The notes under the pieces were generated by a model. The model was not told the origin of the DNA, did not search any database, and was given only the letters and a program-made list of their open reading frames with translations. From Candidatus Delongbacteria bacterium (GTDB taxonomy: Bacteria > Delongbacteria > UBA4055): a stretch of 18,856 bases of DNA. Positions 6,001 through 12,224 of this stretch are shown here, piece after piece (position 1 is the stretch's first letter; every line of letters begins with the position of its first letter). The translations under genes and the position numbers were made by a program. Location of the stretch: the NCBI GenBank assembly GCA_027858795.1, contig JAQICF010000231.1:1-18856 (forward strand). The letters are read 5' to 3'.

Positions 6001-8130
6001 ATGCTTAGAAATCATAAAAACACAATTATTATCATTGCCCTTTTATTTTCACTTTTTTATTCAAAAGAGATATTTGGGAAGCAGATAGTGGATGCGCTAG
6101 GCAATACGTATGAAACAACTCCTGGAGATCCAAGTTTAGTAAAATTTATTCGAATTCGTGGTAAAAAGGTACTCGTTTTTGAAGATCTTAAGAATCGTGA
6201 AATTATCCAGCAGTTACAACATAAACAATTTGTTCAATTCCTAGAAAAAAATGGTAAATATTATAAAGTTAGAGTATATAATTTCGTAGGGATATATGAA
6301 GGATGGATTAATAAGTTTAAAGTTTACAATACAAAAGGGATCATCAAATTCTATTTTGGGAAACCATTCCTCATGGAAAGTGATGAAGAAGAAATTGATC
6401 CTAATGATATTGAATTCGAAGTTAATAAAACTGCTTGGATCATGAAAGATACGTCACAACTTTTAGAATTACCAAAGGAAGATAGTGATGTGAAATTTGA
6501 CCTTTACTTTGGAAAAGAACTTTACCTCAAAAGGCAAAAAGCGGATTACTATATGGTAGAAATACGCAATGATCTTAAAGACGAAACTATTACTGGTTGG
6601 GTTAGAACTGAGGATGTCGGCAATAAAGAGTTTTATTATGCTAAATATGATAAAACCATGGCAGAATATACTCGTAAGAACAATTCTTTAGCTACAGAAA
6701 TTTCTGAACTTGAAGCTTTTATTGTCGAACTTAATCAGGAACTTGAAGATCTTGAAAATGAACATCAAATTTTAATTTTCCAGAAAGAAGCTAACTCTAA
6801 AATATTAGCGAATTCTACAAATAAAAGAAATAATTACTTACAAAAAGAAATGAAGATTGCTGAAGAGATTGAAGAAAGCGTAAAAAGATTTCAAAGAGAA
6901 ATTATTTCACTTAGATCAAAAATTGATTTAATCGATAAAGAAATTTCTAATAGTTCAAATTCACTATTTGAAATAAATGCTGAGAATAGAACAATAAGTA
7001 AGAAACTTGACCAGTACAAAATTGAACTACCATCTATCTTGCCAAAGCTTAGGGCTGCATACGAAAAAAAGAAAACCTATTATTTAGCTCATAAGGAAGA
7101 AATTGATAGAAAAATAGCTGAGCAAGACATTGATCCACTACTTTTGAATCAATGTAAAGAATTTGAGAATGAATACAAATCAAAACTCGCTGAATTCGAG
7201 AAAGTAAAAGCAGAAATGTCAGAGGGTGATATTTCTAAAGAAAAATATGAAATTTTATATGAATCTTATACAAACCTTTGGAATGAAGCTAGCCTATTTA
7301 AGAAAAAATTTGAAGAATGTAAATTCAATGCAAGTTCTAAACATAAAGCTATTTACAATGAAGCTATTGGCTTAAAAAGAGAGGATGAGTTAGACGATGC
7401 ATTAGAATTATTCTTAGAGGCAGTTAAAATAAAAGATGATTTTGAGGAAGCTTATTTTCAGATCGTACTAATTCTGATAGAACTTGACGAGGATTATGAA
7501 ATAGATAAATACATATATAAAGTAACCGATGCTGAGAAAAAGGGTCAATTATTTTACAGAAGAGCCTACAATGAAAAAAATAATTATCCTAAAAAAGCGA
7601 TTAAGTATTATTCCGAAATGGCTAAATCATATAAACCAAATTTGGCATTTTACCAAATCGGTTTAATTTATTCTGAAAAATTATCTGATCAAACAAATGC
7701 TATCAAATATTTTAAAAAATCAATTCAGAAAGATTCAAAAGATCCAAAGGTATATGAAGCATTAGGTGCTGCAATTTTAGATACAAAACCTCCAAAAGGT
7801 CAATCTAAAGAAACTATAATAAATGAAGCCATTTCTTATTTTGAAAAAGGAATAAAATATGGCAATGGATATAAAAACCTACATACACTATGTGCTAGAC
7901 TTGCTCAAGCTTATAACGAGCTTGGCAAAGCAACTAGTGCACTTAAGTATGCCGACATGGCAATCAATAATGCACCTAAGAAGAAAATAGCGGCTGGATT
8001 CCTCGAAAAAGGTATAGCATTGATCAAAATGGATAAAAAGAAAGAAGCTGAAATATATTTAAATAAAGCAAAAAAAGACCTTATGACAAAGGAACAAGCA
8101 ACTTTCTGGTTAAAAGAAATAAAGAAATAA
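6001..8130 (+). CDS. Exported protein with two SH3-like domains, a coiled coil and TPR repeats
   Basis: Function unknown. The 709 residues open with a signal peptide (basic MLRNHKN, hydrophobic 8-20, possible cleavage near GKQ 26-28), so the protein is probably periplasmic or held by an uncleaved anchor. Two bacterial SH3-like units follow, about 47-110 (VLVFEDLK ... YYKVRVYNFVGIYEGWI) and 143-206 (AWIMKDTSQLLEL ... YYMVEIRND ... GWVRTEDV); each ends with the typical glycine-tryptophan strand. Residues about 215-445 are charged and heptad-like, predicted long coiled coil. From about 447 to the end there are TPR-type helices: AIYNEAIGLKREDELDDALELF, PKKAIKYYSEMAK, TNAIKYFKKSIQKDSKDPKVYEALGAA, ALKYADMAINNAP, KKEAEIYLNKAKK. 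This suggests a scaffold that touches the cell wall through SH3-like domains and binds partners through TPRs. Codon use looks like the neighbours. ATG at 6001 is chosen for the intact signal peptide; the ribosome site (GGA) is weak. Confidence 0.8.
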   Translation: MLRNHKNTIIIIALLFSLFYSKEIFGKQIVDALGNTYETTPGDPSLVKFIRIRGKKVLVFEDLKNREIIQQLQHKQFVQFLEKNGKYYKVRVYNFVGIYEGWINKFKVYNTKGIIKFYFGKPFLMESDEEEIDPNDIEFEVNKTAWIMKDTSQLLELPKEDSDVKFDLYFGKELYLKRQKADYYMVEIRNDLKDETITGWVRTEDVGNKEFYYAKYDKTMAEYTRKNNSLATEISELEAFIVELNQELEDLENEHQILIFQKEANSKILANSTNKRNNYLQKEMKIAEEIEESVKRFQREIISLRSKIDLIDKEISNSSNSLFEINAENRTISKKLDQYKIELPSILPKLRAAYEKKKTYYLAHKEEIDRKIAEQDIDPLLLNQCKEFENEYKSKLAEFEKVKAEMSEGDISKEKYEILYESYTNLWNEASLFKKKFEECKFNASSKHKAIYNEAIGLKREDELDDALELFLEAVKIKDDFEEAYFQIVLILIELDEDYEIDKYIYKVTDAEKKGQLFYRRAYNEKNNYPKKAIKYYSEMAKSYKPNLAFYQIGLIYSEKLSDQTNAIKYFKKSIQKDSKDPKVYEALGAAILDTKPPKGQSKETIINEAISYFEKGIKYGNGYKNLHTLCARLAQAYNELGKATSALKYADMAINNAPKKKIAAGFLEKGIALIKMDKKKEAEIYLNKAKKDLMTKEQATFWLKEIKK

Positions 8131-8167
8131 TCTAATTTCTGATCATTTTAAATTCTAACCATATTAT

Positions 8168-9091
8168 ATGAAAACACTTTCAATAGCTAAAATAAGAGAA
8201 CCCATTGTGATGACATTGGGATCTTTTGATGGAATACATTTAGGCCATAAATCCCTACTTGAATTATTGGTTGTCAACTCAAAAACATCAAATTCTAAAT
8301 CTTTAATTCTTTCATTCGAACCTCATCCAAAAAAAGTAATACGACCTGAAACTAAGATAAATCTATTAACCAATTTTGATGAAAAAATACATATTTTCAA
8401 CGAACTTGGCATAGATTATTTTTCAATTTTAGAATTCAATAAAGAAATTGCAAATATGGCTTTTGATGAATTTTACGAAGATATAATATTCAAAAATCTA
8501 AATATAAAACACATTATCACAGGTTTTAACCATGAGTTCGGTAGAAATCGTGAGGGTAATTTTGACAGCTTAAAATCAATGTGCGCTAAACGCAATATTG
8601 AGATAACTTCTGTTGCCCCTATGTATTATAAGGGTAGTAACATATCCAGTACAAGAATACGCAAATCGATTCTTAAAGGTTCTTTGGCTGAAGCAAATGA
8701 AATGCTGGGACATACTTATTTTTTAATTGGAAAAGTTGTTCAAGGAAAAAACATTGGCAATAAAATCGGATTCCCTACAGCTAATATTAGAATAATTCAC
8801 CCTGACAAGGTAATTCCACTGAATGGAGTTTATTTCACAAAGACTTCTGTAAATGGAAATACTTTTTGGAGCATGACTAATATTGGGATAAATCCTACAT
8901 TTGGAGATGGTCAGGTAAGCATTGAAACCAATATTTTCGATTTTAATGATGATATCTATGATAAGGATATTAAGATCTCTTTTATTTCCAGGATCAGAGA
9001 AGAAATAAAATTCAATAATGCGAATGAATTAATTGAAATGTTAAAGAAAGATCATGAAATTTGCTTAGAATTATCAAAAAAGTCACAATAA
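8168..9091 (+). CDS. ribF: Bifunctional riboflavin kinase / FAD synthetase
   Basis: Phosphorylates riboflavin to FMN and adenylates FMN to FAD in the cytoplasm. The 307-residue protein has the N-terminal FAD synthetase nucleotidyltransferase domain, with GSFDGIHLGHKSLL (18-31) in the HxGH class, FEPHP (50-54), TGFNHEFGRNREG (118-130) and the ISSTRIRKSI signature (159-168). The C-terminal flavokinase domain (about 182-305) has GKVVQGKNIGNKIGFPTANI (188-207, containing the PTAN nucleotide motif), NGVYFT, NIGINPTFG (238-246) and SIETNIFDF with the catalytic Glu. Full length for the family. It lies 37 bases after the TPR gene with no clear ribosome site and may share that transcript. The usual truB, rbfA and rpsO neighbours are absent. 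Confidence 0.96.
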   Translation: MKTLSIAKIREPIVMTLGSFDGIHLGHKSLLELLVVNSKTSNSKSLILSFEPHPKKVIRPETKINLLTNFDEKIHIFNELGIDYFSILEFNKEIANMAFDEFYEDIIFKNLNIKHIITGFNHEFGRNREGNFDSLKSMCAKRNIEITSVAPMYYKGSNISSTRIRKSILKGSLAEANEMLGHTYFLIGKVVQGKNIGNKIGFPTANIRIIHPDKVIPLNGVYFTKTSVNGNTFWSMTNIGINPTFGDGQVSIETNIFDFNDDIYDKDIKISFISRIREEIKFNNANELIEMLKKDHEICLELSKKSQ

Positions 9092-9109
9092 TATTATGAA
9101 GTGGTCACA

Positions 9110-9601
9110 ATGAAGATCTTAGTTCTATCCGATACACATTTCAGAAAAGGATATTCACTTGATAGTAAATTCATTGAAGAATTATCCAATAGTGAAATGG
9201 TTATTCATTGTGGTGATTTTGTAAATTTAGAATTCTATAGCTTTTTGAATTCTTCCGGCAAACTGATTGCTGTAAAAGGGAATAATGATTATTCACTTCC
9301 AAGGGATCTCCCATTTGAGAGAAATATTGAGGTAGAAGGTTTTAAAATAGCAATTACTCATGGGCATCTTGTACGCATCGGTAACATTCATTATAAGTAT
9401 CCTGATAGTGATATAATCCTTTATGGACATGAGCATCATCCATCTATTGAAAAATATAAAGATAAACTTATTCTAAGTCCAGGGAGTTTAACATCCAATC
9501 GATATGTAGAATATGATACTTTTATGACCCTTGAACTTAATAAAAACATTGAACCGATAGTTAAGTTTTATCAATTAGACAAATGTCGGAGAAATTTATG
9601 A
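9110..9601 (+). CDS. yfcE: YfcE/MJ0936-type metallophosphoesterase
   Basis: A small calcineurin-like phosphodiesterase of 163 residues. E. coli YfcE hydrolyses phosphodiester bonds in model substrates; its physiological substrate is unknown. All metal-binding blocks are visible: LSDTH (6-10, Asp8 and His10), HCGDF (33-37, Asp36), KGNND (56-60, Asn59), THGH (83-86), GHEHHP (106-111) and LSPGS (122-126). This is a complete two-metal site. The ATG at 9110 is preferred because it begins with the family-typical MKILVLSDTH; a GTG three codons upstream at 9101 is also possible. Its TGA overlaps the next ATG (ATGA at 9598-9601), so the downstream DUF4301 gene is probably translationally coupled. Homologues are named YfcE or 'MJ0936 family'; the symbol is by similarity only. 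Confidence 0.9.
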   Translation: MKILVLSDTHFRKGYSLDSKFIEELSNSEMVIHCGDFVNLEFYSFLNSSGKLIAVKGNNDYSLPRDLPFERNIEVEGFKIAITHGHLVRIGNIHYKYPDSDIILYGHEHHPSIEKYKDKLILSPGSLTSNRYVEYDTFMTLELNKNIEPIVKFYQLDKCRRNL

Positions 9602-11097
9602 ACAATATACACTTTAATAATAACGACTTAGGTAAATTGAAAAAACACCGAATTTCTTTAGATGATATTGATAAACAGATCAGTAAATTCATCAAAGGTT
9701 CTCCTTTCTCTGATCTTGTAAAACCTGCTACTACCTTATCAGGTATATCTAAGCTAAATAGTTTTAACAAAGAAGAATTATTATCTCTTTATGATATAGT
9801 TGTAGAAAGTGACAGAATATCTAAATTCGTTCCTGCTTCAGGAGCAGCAACAAGAATGTTCAAAGACCTGCTGGAGTTCTATTACTCCGACTATAAGAAT
9901 ATAAATGACAAATGTGAAGAGGTTTTCTCAGAGATAAATAATTTTCCATTTTATGATGATCTGAAAAAAACATTATTTGATGACGGTCACAATATAAATG
10001 AACTATTGAAAGATAAAAATTATCAGCTCATACTTAAATATCTTCTATTTGAAAAAGGATTGAATTATTCAAACCTACCTAAAGGACTCCTAAAATTTTC
10101 TAAATATGAAGATAACAGCATTACAGCCTTGGAAGAGCATTTCTTTGAAGGAATTGATTATGCATCTGATCAGAATAATAAAATCAAAATACATTTTACT
10201 GTATCAGAAGAACATTTGAATGATTTTGAAAAGCTTGTGAAAGAACTACAGAACAAATTTTTGTCTGATTATACTTTTGATGTTACTTTCTCCACTCAGA
10301 AACCTTCAACTGATACTTTAGCAGTTGATGAGAACAATGAACCATTCCGAGATAATAACAATGAGATAGTTCTCAGACCGGGTGGCCATGGAGCTCTTAT
10401 ACATAATCTAAATTCTTTGAATGCGGATATTCTATTTATCAAAAATATTGATAATGTCCAAAGTGGAAACAATAATTTGAGTCTCTATAAGAAATTACTT
10501 GCAGGTATTTTACTAAAGAATCAATCTAAGATCTTTAAACATGTTGATATGCTTCAAAAAAAGAACTCAGCCGACCTTACAGAAATTGAGAGTTTTATTA
10601 TAAATGACTTGAATATATCGCTCCATGTTGACTATACCAATAAAACAACTGAAGAAAAAATCGATCATCTCCTTTCGTTATTGATAAGACCTATAAGAGT
10701 ATGTGGTATGGTACAAAACACCGGTGCTCCAGGAGGTGGACCATTCTTTGTTCGAAAGAACGATGATATTTCATTGCAAATAGTAGAATCATCGCAAATA
10801 GATCTCACTAAAGAAGATCAGAAGAAAATATTTGAATCTTCTACTCACTTCAATCCTGTTGATATTGTCTGTGCTTTAAAAGATAAAGATGGAGATTCTT
10901 TTAATCTACTAAATTATATTGATCAGGATACATATTTTATTTCAAATAAGTCTGTTGATGGGAAACCATTGAAAGCACTTGAATTACCTGGTCTCTGGAA
11001 TGGAGCAATGGCTGAATGGATCACAATTTTTGTGGAAGTACCTTTAGAGACTTTCACTCCTGTAAAAACTGTAAATGATCTGTTGCACAATTCCTGA
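9598..11097 (+). CDS. DUF4301 protein, UDP-sugar pyrophosphorylase-like
   Basis: A 499-residue cytoplasmic protein that I recognise as the DUF4301 family, of no established role to my knowledge. Several blocks occur in the same order as in UDP-glucose/UDP-N-acetylhexosamine pyrophosphorylases: SGAATRMFKD (81-90) at the place of the GGxGTRxG nucleotide loop; FSTQKPSTDTLAVD (231-244), like the FxQ..P..D segment; RPGGHGAL (260-267), like PPGHGD/PDGNGG; LFIKNIDNV (279-287), like the V.N.DN metal-binding motif; NTGAPGGGPF (374-383); and VPLETFTPVKTVNDLL (481-496), like the C-terminal 'RFLPVKTTSDLL' strand. This suggests a GT-A nucleotidyltransferase, an inference from motifs. The ATG at 9598 is chosen over one 15 bases upstream because GGAG lies six bases before it and it overlaps the previous stop as ATGA. 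A sugar-nucleotide or other NMP-transfer role would be possible; the substrate is unknown. Confidence 0.85.
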   Translation: MNNIHFNNNDLGKLKKHRISLDDIDKQISKFIKGSPFSDLVKPATTLSGISKLNSFNKEELLSLYDIVVESDRISKFVPASGAATRMFKDLLEFYYSDYKNINDKCEEVFSEINNFPFYDDLKKTLFDDGHNINELLKDKNYQLILKYLLFEKGLNYSNLPKGLLKFSKYEDNSITALEEHFFEGIDYASDQNNKIKIHFTVSEEHLNDFEKLVKELQNKFLSDYTFDVTFSTQKPSTDTLAVDENNEPFRDNNNEIVLRPGGHGALIHNLNSLNADILFIKNIDNVQSGNNNLSLYKKLLAGILLKNQSKIFKHVDMLQKKNSADLTEIESFIINDLNISLHVDYTNKTTEEKIDHLLSLLIRPIRVCGMVQNTGAPGGGPFFVRKNDDISLQIVESSQIDLTKEDQKKIFESSTHFNPVDIVCALKDKDGDSFNLLNYIDQDTYFISNKSVDGKPLKALELPGLWNGAMAEWITIFVEVPLETFTPVKTVNDLLHNS

Positions 11098-11122
11098 ATA
11101 GCTATAACATCTCGTAAAACAA

Positions 11123-11150
11123 TTGACTTTTCATTAATTCCCGTTATATT
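11123..11150 (+). promoter_or_regulatory. Sigma-70-type promoter for the Bax-like gene
   Basis: TTGACT (11123-11128), a 16-base spacer and TATATT (11145-11150), starting 25 bases after the DUF4301 stop. Transcription would begin just before or at the first 38-bp repeat, so all three repeat copies would lie in the 5' leader. Confidence 0.6.
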
Positions 11151-11162
11151 AGCAGTGATTCT

Positions 11163-11276
11163 ATAAGTAATTACAGGGATGTAATATAAATCTAATCTCA
11201 ATAAGTAATCACAGGGATGTAATATAAATCAAATCTCAATAAGTAATCACAGGGATGTAATATAAAGACGATCACA
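11163..11276 (+). repeat. Three tandem 38-bp copies of a translation-initiation region
   Basis: Exact 38-base units at 11163-11200, 11201-11238 and 11239-11276. Units 1 and 2 differ at two positions; unit 3 diverges only in its last ten or so bases, where the coding sequence of the Bax-like gene begins. Each unit contains ACAGGGATGTAATATAAA: a Shine-Dalgarno-like AGGGA, a start-stop ATGTAA, then ATA. Copy 1 has the inverted repeat TTACA/TGTAA around GGGA. Reading from each ATA (11186, 11224), units 1 and 2 give a 13-codon mini-ORF whose TAA overlaps the next unit's ATA as ATATAA. Confidence 0.9.
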
Positions 11277-12035
11277 ATAATCTTAGTATTTTTCTTATTT
11301 AACTTTTCCTACGGAATAATAAATTCTATTGAGAAAGCTATTAAAACTCCTGCTGATATTCTCTCAATTGATCACTCTTTCGTAGTGCCTGTAGTTTATA
11401 CTAAAACTATTTCTTTAAATAATTTACCTGTTGCTGAAAAGAAGAAAAAATTCTTTGAAATGATGCTACCCGCAATACTCGTTTCTAAAGCTAAACTTGA
11501 AGAAACTCTTAAAAAAGTAGAGGTTATTTCAAAAAAGAACAAACTCACACTTACTGAATATATGTTTCTGACCAAATTACATGACAAATACAAAACTAAA
11601 GATACTGATATTCTGATGAAAAGGTTACACACATCCCCGGCAAGTATTGTTTTAGCTCAATCAGCTATCGAAAGTGGATGGGGAACTTCAAGGTTTTTTT
11701 TACAGGCAGATAACCCATTCGGTCTCTGGTCTTTTAATAAAAATGAAGATAGAATAGAAGCTACCGGTAATCGAGGTAAGAAAAAAGTATATTTAAAGAA
11801 ATTTAAAAATCTGGCAGAATCCATTGATGCTTATTTCGTATTGATCGCAACAGGACCATATGCAACATTTAGAGCCCAGAATTTAAAAATCAAAGATTCA
11901 TTAAAGCTTGTTAAACATCTTCATCAATACTCAGAGAAAAGAGAAGTCTATGTAAAAGAACTCGCTCAGATCATTAAATCGAATGATCTACGAAAGTATG
12001 ACACATACAGGATCTCTCCAGAATACATTAAGTAG
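11262..12035 (+). CDS. bax: Bax-like exported glucosaminidase-domain protein, apparent ATA start
   Basis: Probable peptidoglycan hydrolase (N-acetyl-glucosaminidase fold, E. coli Bax/FlgJ-C type) acting in the periplasm. The catalytic domain holds SPASIVLAQSAIESGWGTSRF (about 125-145, catalytic Glu137 in IESGWG), DNPFGLWSF, YLKKFKNLAESIDAYF and GPYATFRAQ. It matches Bax, which has ALAQAANESAWGTSRF and NLFGLW. A conventional start is found only at GTG 11385, with no ribosome site and no signal peptide. The frame is open upstream to 11247; from ATA 11262 it encodes a signal peptide (M/I)KTITIILVFFLFNFSYG, with AGGGA seven bases before the ATA. I therefore place the start at ATA, giving 257 residues; this is an inference. 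The three-copy repeat in the leader is part of the same oddity. It has its own promoter and a strong terminator. The symbol is by similarity. Confidence 0.8.
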   Translation: MKTITIILVFFLFNFSYGIINSIEKAIKTPADILSIDHSFVVPVVYTKTISLNNLPVAEKKKKFFEMMLPAILVSKAKLEETLKKVEVISKKNKLTLTEYMFLTKLHDKYKTKDTDILMKRLHTSPASIVLAQSAIESGWGTSRFFLQADNPFGLWSFNKNEDRIEATGNRGKKKVYLKKFKNLAESIDAYFVLIATGPYATFRAQNLKIKDSLKLVKHLHQYSEKREVYVKELAQIIKSNDLRKYDTYRISPEYIK

Positions 12036-12050
12036 AATCAAATCAACAAA

Positions 12051-12132
12051 ATTCGTAGGGGCGATTCTTGTAATCGCCCTTTTTTATTTTTAATAAACAA
12101 ATAGGACAGGCACAAGACCTGTCCCTACGAAT
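12051..12132. repeat. Twin-hairpin palindromic element (REPIN-like), family B copy 1
   Basis: Perfect 10-base outer inverted repeat ATTCGTAGGG (12051-12060) and CCCTACGAAT (12123-12132). It encloses two hairpins: GGGCGATT/AATCGCCC around CTTGT, and GGACAGG/CCTGTCC around CACAAGA. Read on opposite strands, both hairpins have the form TTCGTAGGG, stem, CTTGT, stem, so the element is two inverted copies of one module. The first module also serves as the terminator of the Bax-like gene. Confidence 0.8.
12059..12091 (+). terminator. Rho-independent terminator of the Bax-like gene
   Basis: Perfect 8-bp stem GGGCGATT (12059-12066) and AATCGCCC (12072-12079), loop CTTGT, followed by T6-A-T5. It starts 23 bases after the Bax-like stop codon and is the left hairpin of the twin-hairpin repeat. 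Confidence 0.85.
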
Positions 12133-12186
12133 ATAATTGGAATTTATCTTTTTCATTTGATTTTAATCGATTCAACGAATATCTTT

Positions 12187-12195
12187 TGTTATACT
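12187..12195 (+). promoter_or_regulatory. Extended -10 promoter for the SPFH gene
   Basis: TGTTATACT (12187-12195) matches the extended -10 form TGnTATAAT. No good -35 box is seen 16-18 bases upstream. It lies 30 bases before the ATG at 12225, downstream of the preceding terminator. Confidence 0.45.
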
Positions 12196-12224
12196 TTTAA
12201 TTAAAATTATCAAAGGTGGTAAAA

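Noticed and set aside
9583..9597. ATG at 9583 as start of the DUF4301 gene, and GTG at 9101 and GTG at 12216 as starts of the phosphodiesterase and SPFH genes
   Set aside because: In each case a downstream ATG is better placed: GGAG or AGGTGG spacing at 9598 and 12225, ATGA overlap at 9598, and the family-typical N-terminus at 9110.
10923..11201. Minus-strand ORF of 92 codons over the end of the DUF4301 gene, and similar antisense ORFs elsewhere
   Set aside because: They lie opposite or within well-supported genes in another frame and have no family resemblance or ribosome site.
11163..11276. CRISPR array
   Set aside because: The 38-base units are contiguous with no unique spacers, and there are only three; they include the start of the downstream gene.
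11385..12035. Start of the Bax-like gene at GTG 11385
   Set aside because: No ribosome site lies upstream and it would discard an open, in-frame signal peptide; the hydrolase would be left in the cytoplasm. It is kept as the conventional alternative if ATA is not used.
12104..12124. Second terminator on the minus strand at GGACAGG/CCTGTCC
   Set aside because: No T tract follows on either strand; it is explained as the right half of the twin-hairpin repeat.
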